A stretch of 64,000 nt of DNA from assembly GCA_017458065.1 (NCBI GenBank), contig JAFTGD010000010.1:62001-126000 (forward strand). The letters run 5' to 3'. The position numbers and the translations under genes were made by a program. Positions 1 through 8,800 of this stretch are shown here, piece after piece; the stretch's first letter is position 1; each line of letters opens with the position of its first letter. The notes beneath the pieces were generated by a model that had not been told where the DNA came from, did no database searches, and saw only the letters and a program-made list of their open reading frames with translations. This DNA comes from Oscillospiraceae bacterium (GTDB lineage Bacteria; Bacillota; Clostridia; Oscillospirales; Oscillospiraceae).

Positions 1-45
1 AAAGATCCGGAATCCGATCCCCTTTTTCTTCGTTTTCTGCTCCAT
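1..45 (-). CDS. start of an unknown protein, cut by the window edge
   Basis: Fifteen codons of a reverse-strand gene that runs off the left edge. The ATG is at 45-43, preceded by a GGAGG eight bases upstream and a strong promoter at 80-108. The visible N-terminus is rich in lysine, but too little is present to name the product. Confidence 0.6.
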   Translation of the reverse strand, partial: MEQKTKKKGIGFRIF

Positions 46-79
46 TTGTCTCGCCTCCGTCTCACGGGTTCTGCACCGG

Positions 80-108
80 ATCATACCAAAGAGAGCAAGC
101 CCTGTCAA
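80..108 (-). promoter_or_regulatory. sigma-A type promoter for the edge gene
   Basis: On the reverse strand TTGACA (108-103) is followed after exactly 17 bases by TATGAT (85-80). It overlaps the last codon of the HipA-like gene, so the edge gene can be transcribed separately. Confidence 0.6.
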
Positions 109-932
109 CCGTCCCGGCAATCACGCCTGAAGAACGGAGGATATTTTCGCATCTGTTCCAGCACAATGCGTTCAACATGGTCCAATATTTCTGCTGAGTA
201 ATAATCCCTCAATTCTGCGAGAATACCAGCAAGATCTTTCCTGGTAAAATGCAGTTTCAGCTGCGGATGGTACAGCTGCTCAGCTGCTTCCGCCTGTTCA
301 TCAAAGTTCCTGTCGAACGGCTTTGCCTGTACTCTTGAAATAGACTGATAGATATCCTGATCTATCGGATAGTCGTTCCAGTCTGACAGCAGAGAAAGCC
401 CGTTATCGTAGACGGGACATAGCCGAAACTGCTGCGTTTTCTCATTCCTGATTACGGCAATATTATTTGTATGCCGATCCTCATTCAAAAAAAGGCTGTC
501 CAGTTCCAGAATTATCGTCAGGTATGCGCCAAAGTTTTTCAGATCAGTTGTTTTTTCCACAAAATCCACCGTATAACTTATCTTGTTCGGCAACTCCATT
601 CTTGCAATCTGTTGTGCCAAACCTCGTCCGCAATAGGCTCGGTGTAAACGTTCAATCGGTATCAGAATCTCGTCCTGTGTTTTGAAATTATCGCTACAGC
701 ATCCCGGCACTCTTTTCCCGTCGAACTCAATCAGAACAGGCTCATACTCCACATATTCCGGTACATTCGACTTCCTCAGCAGTTTGGAGATCAGTACTTC
801 TGCCAAGCCTTCGTAACCCATGTGATCTGCTTTATACCACTTTCCAGCCGAGAGCCATTTCGGCTGGTTTCCTTTTGACGAATGCCCTTCTGTCTCTTCT
901 CTTCCGGTTTCGTTAAAGCTAACTCGCTGCAC
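105..932 (-). CDS. HipA-like kinase-fold protein
   Basis: A 275-residue protein with the layout of a HipA/PI3K-like kinase fold. A glycine/serine-rich N-terminus precedes a candidate ATP-anchoring lysine (K34). A DRHTNN motif at 152-157 matches the catalytic Asp/Asn loop, and YDNG at 175-178 matches the metal-binding DFG-like loop. It is much shorter than E. coli HipA (about 440 residues) and lacks HipA's N-terminal subdomain. Translation probably begins at GTG 932, with GAGGAG upstream, and the gene overlaps the HTH gene by 14 bases, indicating coupling. By analogy with HipBA or HipBST it may be a toxin or regulatory Ser/Thr kinase. The kinase call is from motifs; the toxin role is inferred. 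Confidence 0.7.
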   Translation of the reverse strand: MQRVSFNETGREETEGHSSKGNQPKWLSAGKWYKADHMGYEGLAEVLISKLLRKSNVPEYVEYEPVLIEFDGKRVPGCCSDNFKTQDEILIPIERLHRAYCGRGLAQQIARMELPNKISYTVDFVEKTTDLKNFGAYLTIILELDSLFLNEDRHTNNIAVIRNEKTQQFRLCPVYDNGLSLLSDWNDYPIDQDIYQSISRVQAKPFDRNFDEQAEAAEQLYHPQLKLHFTRKDLAGILAELRDYYSAEILDHVERIVLEQMRKYPPFFRRDCRDG

Positions 933-1518
933 GTTCCTGCTCCTCTCTGTTCAGGTACCTGATTTTGAGCCAAAGATCATCCTCGGCCATGCGCCCCTGT
1001 GTCTTTTCAACAATCTGCAGCGGATCATAGTCGTTGAGTCCAAGCTGTTTCAGGATACTTTTACAGTTCCCTCTCATTCGAGGAAAACACCTGTCCTCCA
1101 AAAAGTACTCAAAATCTGCCCATGTCGGATTCTCGACTATGCCGAAAGCCCGGTGAAGAAGGTCCTTCGTTTTATTCTGAATATAGATTTTCCGTTTCAA
1201 GAAGTCCACGTCGATTACCGTACAGGGGTGCTGGCGGTACATATAGATCATCCTCATCGTGCAGCCCTCCGGTGGTTGCTCCGTAAGCCAACGGCTGACC
1301 ATCTGTCTGGAAGTGCCATAGTTTTCCGCGATTTTCTCCAGTGGCATTCCAGCGTCCCGCAACCTCTCCATCTCATGAATATCCGAATCGCTGAACCTTC
1401 TTTTTCTCCCCGCTTTCCGGGGATTGCGCTCATTCACTTTCCTGGCTATCTCTTGCAATTTCTCTACATCGTCCGTCCCAAAGAGCTCCAGGCAAAGCGC
1501 CCGATAATCTGTGCTCAT
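919..1518 (-). CDS. HTH DNA-binding protein, partner of the HipA-like kinase
   Basis: A 199-residue protein with a resolvase-like helix-turn-helix at about residues 42-80, where a basic GRKRR run is followed by the helices. The C-terminal part (about 85-199) matches no domain I can name. It is the first gene of a two-gene operon with a very good promoter and an AGGAG ribosome site, and it overlaps the HipA-like gene. Gene order and coupling suggest it is the antitoxin and autorepressor. The C-terminal half may instead bind or regulate the kinase. DNA binding is well supported; the antitoxin role is inferred. Confidence 0.7.
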   Translation of the reverse strand: MSTDYRALCLELFGTDDVEKLQEIARKVNERNPRKAGRKRRFSDSDIHEMERLRDAGMPLEKIAENYGTSRQMVSRWLTEQPPEGCTMRMIYMYRQHPCTVIDVDFLKRKIYIQNKTKDLLHRAFGIVENPTWADFEYFLEDRCFPRMRGNCKSILKQLGLNDYDPLQIVEKTQGRMAEDDLWLKIRYLNREEQERAAS

Positions 1519-1562
1519 CTCACAGCTCCTTCCATTAATAGCAATTTATTTAATTTAGTTGC

Positions 1563-1591
1563 ATTATATCAAAGTACCTGTAAGTTGTCAA
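1563..1591 (-). promoter_or_regulatory. promoter of the HTH/HipA-like operon
   Basis: Reverse-strand TTGACA (1591-1586), a 17-base spacer and TATAAT (1568-1563): a perfect consensus promoter 45 bases upstream of the HTH start codon. Such strength suits an autorepressed module. I see no convincing long palindrome. Confidence 0.75.
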
Positions 1592-1627
1592 TCGATTTGG
1601 TGTAACCTTTCTCATCTGCCATGAACT

Positions 1628-1674
1628 TAAAAAGAGCAATCGGCGATGCACGTCAAATGCAGTCCGATTGCTCT
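1628..1674 (-). terminator. terminator of the amidohydrolase gene
   Basis: An 11-bp perfect stem (AGAGCAATCGG pairing with 1664-1674) is followed on the reverse strand by a short U run at 1632-1628. It lies just beyond the amidohydrolase stop codon. Confidence 0.7.
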
Positions 1675-1714
1675 CTTTCATGCGGTTTTGTCTTTTTTGC
1701 CCTGCGCCCTCTTC

Positions 1715-3295
1715 TCAGCGGGACTTCAACACAACCTCGCCCGCGGTGCCGCCGAGGTAGCTGCCGTTTTCCAGCACGGGAGTGCCGTTGACATAGACAT
1801 GGACGATGCCGCCCGGCTTGGCGTCGGGCTTCTTTTCGTTGACGGAAATACTCTCCAGATCAATGACCGTGAGATCCGCCTTGTATCCGGGGCGGAGATA
1901 GCCGCGCTCCTTGATCCCGAAGCGGTCGACGGTCGCGCCGGTCATCTTGCGGACGATCTTCTCGACCGGGATGCGATAGCGCTTGGACAGCTCAAAGAAC
2001 TGCGGGAAGGTCTGGAAGGCTGCGATGTTCTGCAGGCCCTTCTCCTCTACCCAGGCATCGGTCATGAAGATGGAGAGTTCGTCTTCCATCAGGCGGCGGA
2101 CGATCTCGTCGTTATAATACTTGCCGAGATAGATGCTGCCCTTGCGGTCGGAGAGCTCTACCATCTTCAGATAGGCGTCCATCTCGGAGAGGCCCTCTTC
2201 CGCGGCAATCTCCGGGATGGTCTTTCCCTCATACTCGGGGTGCTCATCCGAGATATACGCCACTACCATATCGTCCCAGTCGATGCCCAGCACCTTGCGA
2301 TACATCAGGATCGTGAGGGAAAGCTTCATCCGGTTAACCGGCTTTGCCGCCTCTTCTTTGGAGAGCTCGGCATACCAGGCCGGGAAAACCACCGTGATGA
2401 CGGAGGCGCCATAGTGGAAGGCATAGTTGTCGTAGGCGATCTGATAGCCCTTCTTCCGCTCGCGGTAGAAGGTGGCCAGCATCTTATCCAGAAGCTTCCA
2501 GCTTCTCTCGCCGGTGAAGATCAGGTGGCTGTATTCCAGCTTGCAGCCGGCCTTCTCCATGATGTCCACAGCCTCGTCCAGACCCAGCTCCAAGTGGGAC
2601 TTCTTTGTGAGGAGCGGATAGTCCGCGCTGACGATGGAGCAGGCGCGGGGATGGATGGTAATAATGCCGTTGTACCTCGCGATTTCCTTCGCAAAGGCCT
2701 GGATCTCATCTTCCTTGGCATAGCGGCTTGGCTCGTACATGAAGCCGAAGGACCCGCCGAACGCGCCGCCCTCCATGGCCTCGCGCACATAGGCAAGCTC
2801 CTTGTCGATCTGTTCCCGGGTGAGGGGCGCCGGATCGTAGCCCGCAATGCCTGCGCGGACGGAGCCCTGGCCGATCAGCGGCACAAGATTCACATACAGT
2901 CTGCCTTTTGCCCGGTCCTTGAAGGCCTGAAAGCTGCCCGGATGCATTGCATCGAAAAGGCCCCCTCCGATCTTGTCCTGATAAGGCGTGTCCTCATCCA
3001 TGCCAAAGGGAGAGAAGCTGCAGTTGCCGGTGATCTGTGTGGTGATGCCCTGCTCAATAAAGGGCTTGTAGAACTTCTCTGCGTCGTCGCGGTCGTAGAA
3101 AAAGTCGTTGTGGGAATGCGCGTCGATCAGCCCCGGGCAGAGCTGGTACCCGGTCAGATTCACAACCTTGTCGGCCTCGGCAGTGATGGTCCCGCCGACC
3201 TCGACGATGCGGTCATCCTCGATCAGGAGATCGCCGACATAGGGCGCTTCCCCGCTGCCGTCCACGATCGTGCCGTTTTTGAATAATGTCGTCAT
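1715..3295 (-). CDS. N-acyl-D-amino-acid deacylase family amidohydrolase
   Basis: A 526-residue metal-dependent amidohydrolase of the D-aminoacylase/dihydroorotase superfamily. The N-terminal beta-sandwich segment (FKNGTIVDGSG) leads into the metal-binding HSH at about residue 60 (DAHSHND). Later His motifs (IHPRA, EYSHL) and a late Asp (MTDAW) fit the TIM-barrel active site. Members hydrolyse N-acyl-D-amino acids or related cyclic amides in the cytoplasm; the substrate cannot be read from sequence. It is monocistronic, with its own promoter and terminator. Length is normal for the family (480-540). Confidence 0.85.
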   Translation of the reverse strand: MTTLFKNGTIVDGSGEAPYVGDLLIEDDRIVEVGGTITAEADKVVNLTGYQLCPGLIDAHSHNDFFYDRDDAEKFYKPFIEQGITTQITGNCSFSPFGMDEDTPYQDKIGGGLFDAMHPGSFQAFKDRAKGRLYVNLVPLIGQGSVRAGIAGYDPAPLTREQIDKELAYVREAMEGGAFGGSFGFMYEPSRYAKEDEIQAFAKEIARYNGIITIHPRACSIVSADYPLLTKKSHLELGLDEAVDIMEKAGCKLEYSHLIFTGERSWKLLDKMLATFYRERKKGYQIAYDNYAFHYGASVITVVFPAWYAELSKEEAAKPVNRMKLSLTILMYRKVLGIDWDDMVVAYISDEHPEYEGKTIPEIAAEEGLSEMDAYLKMVELSDRKGSIYLGKYYNDEIVRRLMEDELSIFMTDAWVEEKGLQNIAAFQTFPQFFELSKRYRIPVEKIVRKMTGATVDRFGIKERGYLRPGYKADLTVIDLESISVNEKKPDAKPGGIVHVYVNGTPVLENGSYLGGTAGEVVLKSR

Positions 3296-3335
3296 ATCCT
3301 CTTCCCCCTGTCATCTGTTCGGAATTGCTGTTATT

Positions 3336-3364
3336 ATTTTATCGCGACAAGTCTGTGCCGTCAA
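3336..3364 (-). promoter_or_regulatory. promoter of the amidohydrolase gene
   Basis: Reverse-strand TTGACG (3364-3359), a 17-base spacer and TAAAAT (3341-3336), 41 bases upstream of the start codon. Confidence 0.65.
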
Positions 3365-3411
3365 CCTGAATCGAGAAAGTAATTCAAAAACTTTAAATAT
3401 TTTTTGTCTTC

Positions 3412-3460
3412 ACAAAAACAGACGGCCGGAGGACATTGCTGTCCACCCAGTGCCGTCTGT
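3412..3460 (-). terminator. terminator downstream of the nucleobase permease
   Basis: A 9-bp stem ACAGACGGC/GCCGTCTGT (3419-3427 with 3452-3460) is followed by a reverse-strand U run. A second 10-bp GC-rich hairpin (3491-3513, three-base loop) lies between it and the permease stop and may add to termination. Confidence 0.6.
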
Positions 3461-3528
3461 CGGTTTTCTCTGTTTTCTGCGATGGGTCCCGTCCCCCGCC
3501 GGAGGCGGGGGACGACTCTTTCATATTC

Positions 3529-4851
3529 TTATGCTTCTTCGTCTTTCTCGCCGGAGAGCATCAGGTTGGTCAGGATGCCAAGGATCAGCGCGCAGGCAAC
3601 GGTGCGGATTTCGACCGCGCCGAAGGAGACGACCATGCCGCCGACACCGACGATGAAGATCACGGAGGCCACAAAGAGGTTGCGGTTCTTGTTCAGGTCA
3701 ACCGGCTGCAGCATCTTAAGGCCGCTTGCGGAGATGAAGCCGTAGAGGGCAACGCACACGCCGCCCATGACGCAGCTGGGGATAGTCTCGAGGAAGGCTA
3801 CCAGCGGGGTGATCAGGGAGAAGATGATGCAGGCGACGGCCGCACCCCAGATGCTGACGGTGGAGGCGTTGCGGGTGATGGCGACGGTCGCGATGGATTC
3901 GCCGTAAGTGGTGTTGGCGCAGCCGCCGAAGAAGGCGCCGACGAGCGAACCAATTCCGTCGCCCAGCAGGGTGTTGGTCAGGCCGGGGTTCTCGAGGAGG
4001 TTGACACCGACGATAGAGCTCAGGTTCTTGTGGTCGGCCAGGTGCTCGGCAAAAACAACGAAGGCCACCGGCGCATAAGCCACAAAGACGGTCAGCAGAT
4101 AGGAGCTGGTCACGCCGCCCCAGTCCGCCTTGGTGAAGGAGAACTCCGGCAGGGAGACGAACGAGCCGACATTGTGCAGAGCCTCATAGTTGATGACAAC
4201 AAGGGCGTCGTTGCCGGTGTTCTTGCCGACCAGGGCGAAGATAGAGGCCACAAGATAGCCGGCGAGAATACCGATGATAAAGGGAATCAGTTTGATCATG
4301 TGCTTGCCGTAGGTGGAGCAGAGCATGGTGACGGCCAGGGTCACAAGACCGCAGACCAGCGCCACATAGACCGAACCGCCCTCCACATTGCTCTTCATCA
4401 GATCGCCGATGGCGTTGCCTGCGAGGCTCAGACCGATGATGGCGACGGTGGGTCCGATGATGACGGGCGGCATCAGCTTGTCGATCCACTTCACGCCGCA
4501 GAATTTGACGATAATGGCAATGACCACATACACGAGACCGGCAATCAGAGCGCCGATGATGAGGCCGGCATAGCCGATGGACACGGAGGCGGCGCCGCCG
4601 AAGGCGGAGAACATGGAGCCGATAAACGCGAAGGACGAACCGAGGAACACCGGGCTGGAGCTCTTGGTAAAGAGCAGATACACGATGGAGCCGACGCCTG
4701 CGCCGAAGAGGGCCGCGGAGGCGCTCATGCCGTTGCCGACAACGGCGGGCACCGCGATCGTCGCCGCCATGATGGCGAGCAGCTGCTGCAGAGCAAAGAG
4801 GACTACCTGGCCGAATTTCGGCTTATCCTTGATTCCGTACACAAGATTCAT
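3529..4851 (-). CDS. uraA: uracil/xanthine permease (NCS2 family)
   Basis: A 440-residue polytopic membrane protein with the NCS2 (UraA/PbuX) pattern: many hydrophobic segments, a SSPVFLGSSFAF stretch in the first repeat and a GGCANTTYGE motif that matches the conserved substrate/proton-coupling Glu region of the second repeat. It would import uracil, possibly xanthine, by proton symport. It lies 94 bases downstream of pyrR on the same strand, the common pyrR-pyrP/uraA arrangement, so uracil is the likeliest substrate. The symbol rests on that context; xanthine cannot be excluded. Confidence 0.85.
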   Translation of the reverse strand: MNLVYGIKDKPKFGQVVLFALQQLLAIMAATIAVPAVVGNGMSASAALFGAGVGSIVYLLFTKSSSPVFLGSSFAFIGSMFSAFGGAASVSIGYAGLIIGALIAGLVYVVIAIIVKFCGVKWIDKLMPPVIIGPTVAIIGLSLAGNAIGDLMKSNVEGGSVYVALVCGLVTLAVTMLCSTYGKHMIKLIPFIIGILAGYLVASIFALVGKNTGNDALVVINYEALHNVGSFVSLPEFSFTKADWGGVTSSYLLTVFVAYAPVAFVVFAEHLADHKNLSSIVGVNLLENPGLTNTLLGDGIGSLVGAFFGGCANTTYGESIATVAITRNASTVSIWGAAVACIIFSLITPLVAFLETIPSCVMGGVCVALYGFISASGLKMLQPVDLNKNRNLFVASVIFIVGVGGMVVSFGAVEIRTVACALILGILTNLMLSGEKDEEA

Positions 4852-4945
4852 ACTGTTTTCTCCTTCTCTTTTCTGTCTGTTGGATACGATCTATAGAAAA
4901 CGGCGTTCACCGTTCACTATCCTTCTTCGGTGCTTTCCGGTTCTG

Positions 4946-5485
4946 TCAGTTCAGATCCATCAAAAACACGCCCGTCTCCCCGTCGAACTCCGGCAGCCGA
5001 ACTTCTACCAACTCGGAGTGCGAGGTCGGGAGGTTTTTGCCCACATAGTCGGCACGGATCGGCAGCTCCCGATGTCCCCGGTCCACGAGGATCGCAAGCT
5101 GGATGGTCTTCGGCCGGCCGCAGCTGAACACCGCTTCAATGGCCGCCCGGGCTGTCCGCCCGGTATAAAGCACATCGTCAAACAAAACAACATCCCTGCC
5201 GTTTACATCAAACGGGAGGGAGGCTCTCTTGACCTCGGGGTTCTCCGACACGGTGGTCAGGTCGTCCCGATAGAACTTGATATCAATGCTGCCGCAGGGG
5301 ACTGTGATCCCCTCGATGGCAAACACGTTTTCGCAGACGCGCTCGGCAATGGGTTCTCCGCGGCGGCGGATCCCGACAAAAACGAGATTGGCCGCGCCCT
5401 TGTTCTTCTCCACGATTTCGTGAGAGAGACGCATCAGCGCGCGCTTTACGGCGTTTTCATCCATGATCTGGGCCTTCTGATGCAT
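4946..5485 (-). CDS. pyrR: pyrimidine regulator PyrR / uracil phosphoribosyltransferase
   Basis: A 179-residue PyrR with the PRPP-binding motif VVLFDDVLYTGRT at about 99-111 and the C-terminal region normal for PyrR. In Firmicutes PyrR binds pyr mRNA leaders when UMP is high and promotes termination; it also has uracil phosphoribosyltransferase activity. It is followed by the permease gene in one operon and preceded by a leader with two hairpins, the second ending in a U run, so it probably regulates its own operon. Length is normal. Confidence 0.92.
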   Translation of the reverse strand: MHQKAQIMDENAVKRALMRLSHEIVEKNKGAANLVFVGIRRRGEPIAERVCENVFAIEGITVPCGSIDIKFYRDDLTTVSENPEVKRASLPFDVNGRDVVLFDDVLYTGRTARAAIEAVFSCGRPKTIQLAILVDRGHRELPIRADYVGKNLPTSHSELVEVRLPEFDGETGVFLMDLN

Positions 5486-5505
5486 GCCTGCTCTCCCCTT
5501 TCATG

Positions 5506-5570
5506 AAAAAAATCCTGCCGTTTCCGGCAAGATCTCGCATTCTCACGCAGACGCAATTTCGGTGCGTCTG
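5506..5570 (-). promoter_or_regulatory. pyrR leader with attenuator-like hairpins
   Basis: Reverse-strand leader between the promoter and pyrR. An 8-bp hairpin CAGACGCA/TGCGTCTG (5548-5570) is followed by a 7-bp stem (5514-5531, one G-U) and seven U residues (5512-5506), which is an intrinsic terminator 20 bases before the start codon. This fits transcription attenuation of the pyrR-uraA operon. I could not align a full PyrR-binding loop with confidence. Confidence 0.55.
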
Positions 5571-5633
5571 AATCTATACACGATTTTGCCGGCATCACGG
5601 TACCGAAGCTTAAAAACCTTCTTTTCGTGCGGC

Positions 5634-5662
5634 ATTATACATCCCGTACCGCAAAAAAGCAA
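5634..5662 (-). promoter_or_regulatory. promoter of pyrR-uraA
   Basis: Reverse-strand TTGCTT (5662-5657), a 17-base spacer and TATAAT (5639-5634). A transcript starting here would carry the hairpin leader. The rest of the 5571-5802 interval shows no gene. Confidence 0.5.
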
Positions 5663-5802
5663 GCTCTTTTTCCCTGCTCGCTCACAGTTTGTGGGATTCC
5701 ATAAACCCGCACACCCCTACATCTTGATATTTGGTATACTCTGCTGTATCACATCTGTATCAACCCCATATCTTTTTGCTATGCAGCCTCCGGACTGCGA
5801 AA

Positions 5803-5831
5803 ACAGGAGCTGCGCAATGCGCAGCTCCTGT
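5803..5831 (-). terminator. terminator of the first PFOR gene
   Basis: A perfect 13-bp inverted repeat with a three-base loop, followed on the reverse strand by TTTT, 27 bases after the PFOR stop codon. Confidence 0.7.
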
Positions 5832-5857
5832 CCGGAAATATGCTGTTTTTACAAGGA

Positions 5858-8800
5858 TTACTCGTAGAGGCCTTTCAGCTTCATCAGGTGCTCGTAACGG
5901 GCCTTGGCATTCTCTTCGTTTGCCTCGAAGAGTCTGTCGGCACGATCCGGGAACTCGCGGGTCAGACGGCTGTAACGCGCTTCGTTCATCAGGAACTCGC
6001 GGTAACCGCCGGCCGGCTCCTTGCTGTCGAGAGCGAAGGGCTTCTCGGCATCCGGGTTGAAGCGGAAGAGGTTCCAGTAACCGCACTTGACGGCCTTGTC
6101 CATTTCCTTCTGGCAGTTCTCCATGCCGCCCTTGATGCTGTGCATCTCGCAGGGCGCATAGCCGATGATGAGAGACGGGCCCTTGTGGGCTTCAGCCTCG
6201 GCGATCGCCTTCAGGGTCTGGACCTTGTTGGCGCCCATAGCAACCTGTGCGACATAGACATAACCGTAGGTCATGGCCATCTCGGCGAGGCTCTTGCTCT
6301 TCAGTTCCTTACCGGCGGATGCAAACTGTGCAACCTGGCCGATGTTGGAAGCCTTGGAGGCCTGTCCGCCGGTGTTGGAGTAAACCTCGGTGTTGAAGAC
6401 GAAGATATTGACGTCTTCACCGGAGGCCAGAACATGGTCGACACCGCCGTAGCCGATATCGTATGCCCAGCCGTCGCCGCCGAAGATCCACATGGACTTC
6501 TTGTTGAGGTAATCCTTCTTGGCAAGGATCTCGCAGGCGAGCTCGCAGGCCTGGCAGGTGCAGGTCGTGCCGCCGGCAGCCTTCTTCGCCTCAGCGGCGG
6601 CCAAAGCCGCAGGCTGATTCTCGCCGTAGATCTGCTTGCCCATGTCGGAGCCGAGGAACGCGATGCAGTCGTCAATCGGGGTGATGCTCTCTTCAAGCGC
6701 GGCAATCAGCGCCTTGGCCGGGGCCTGGTTCTTGTTGCCGTCGTCGTAGGTGTCAAGCCATGCCTGGGCGGCATCCTTGAGCTCCTGGCAGCAGCTGGGC
6801 GCGGCCATCATCGCTTCGACCTTGGCCTTCAGATCATCTCGGATCTTCTTCTGGCCGAGGTAGACGCCGAGTCCGTGCTCTGCGTTGTCCTCAAAGAGGG
6901 AGTTGGCCCATGCGGGGCCCTTGCCCGCCTTGTTGACGGTGTAGGGAGAGGTGGCAGCCGGTCCGCCCCAGATGGAGGAGCAGCCCGTCGCATTGGAGAT
7001 GAGCATGTGGTCGCCGAAGAGCTGGGTGACGAGACGGGCATAGCTGGTCTCGGCGCAGCCCGCGCAGGATCCGGAGAACTCCAGATACGGCTGGGCAAAC
7101 TGGCTGAACTTGACATTGTCGGCCACGAACAGCTCGGGCTTCTCGGTGACGTTGGCAACCATGTAATCGAAGACTTCCTGCTGCTCGACCTGGCTCTCCA
7201 TCGGGACCATCTCGATGGCATGCACGCCGCACTGGCTGATGCAAACGCCGCAGCCCATGCAGTCGAGCGGGGAGACCGCCATGGTGAACTTATAGACGCC
7301 CTTGCCCTTGCCAGGCTTGAAGTCGGCGATCTTGGTCTGCGCGGGAGCGGCAGCGGCCTCTTCCTCGGTCAGAGCGAAGGGACGGATGGTCGCGTGCGGG
7401 CAGACAAACGCGCACTGGTTGCACTGGATGCACTTCTCGGCATCCCACTTGGGGACGGAGACGGCAATGCCGCGCTTCTCGTAGGCGGAGGCGCCCAGCT
7501 CGAAGGTACCGTCGGCATGATCGACAAAAGCGGAGACAGGCAGGCTGTCGCCGTCCATCTTGTCGACCGGGTCGAGGATGGTGGTGACCATCTTGACGGT
7601 CTTCTCACGGCCGGCCTTCGCAGCGACTTCCTTGGTGTCGACAGCGTCGGCCCAGGAGGCGGGAATGTCAACCTTGACATAGGCGGTGGCGCCGGCATCG
7701 ATGGCGGCATAGTTCATGTCGACGATGTCCTGGCCCTTCTTCAGGTAGGAGTGGAGGGCGGCGTCCTTCATGTACTGGATGGCCTCTGCCTCGGGCATGA
7801 CCTTTGCCAGGGAGAAGAAAGCGCTCTGCAGGATGGTGTTGGTGCGCTTGCCCATGCCGATCTTCTTCGCCAGGTCAATGGCGTTTATCATGTAGAGCTG
7901 GATGTTGTTCTTGGCGATGTAGCGCTTGGAGGCCGCATCCAGATGATGCTCGAGCTCTGCAAAATCCCACTGGCAGTTCACGAGGAACACGCCGCCGGGC
8001 TTGACGTCACGGACGATCGGGAAGCCCTTGGTGATGTAGGAAGGAACATGGCAGGCGACGAAGTCGGCCTTGTTGATGTAGTACGGGCTCTTGATGACCT
8101 TGTCGCCGAAGCGCAGGTGGCTGATGGTGACACCGCCGGTCTTCTTGGAGTCATACTGGAAATAGGCCTGAACGTACTTGTCGGTGTGGTCGCCGATGAT
8201 CTTGATGGAGTTCTTGTTGGCGCCGACGGTACCGTCACCGCCGAGACCCCAGAACTTGCACTCGATGGTGCCTTCGGCAGCGGTGTTGGGGGCGTGGCTC
8301 TCGTCGAGGGAGAGGTTGGTCACATCGTCCACGATGCCGAGGGTGAACATACGCTTGGCGTCTTCCTTCTTCAGCTCGTTGTACACGGCGAAGACGGAGG
8401 CGGGAGGCGTATCCTTGGAGCCGAGGCCGTAGCGGCCGCCGATGACCTTGATATCGGTCTTGCCGGCGTTGGCAAGCGCGGTGACGACATCCAGATAGAG
8501 AGGCTCGCCCTGGGCGCCGGGCTCCTTGGTGCGGTCGAGGACGGCGATCTTCTTCGCGGTCGCGGGGATGGCGGCAAGCAGCTTGTCCGGACAGAACGGA
8601 CGGAACAGGCGGACCTTCACAAGGCCGACCTTCTCACCCTGAGCGGTGAGGTAATCGATGACTTCCTCTGCGACGTCGCAGATGGAGCCCATGGCGATGA
8701 TGACGCGGTCTGCGTCGGGAGCGCCGTAGTAGTTGAAGAGCTGGTAGTCGGTGCCGAGCTTGGCGTTGATCTTGCCCATGTACTCCTCAACGATCGCCGG

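Noticed and set aside
1646-3286. 546-codon plus-strand frame opposite the amidohydrolase
   Set aside because: Shadow frame; composition is biased and the reverse strand shows metal-binding motifs and a promoter.
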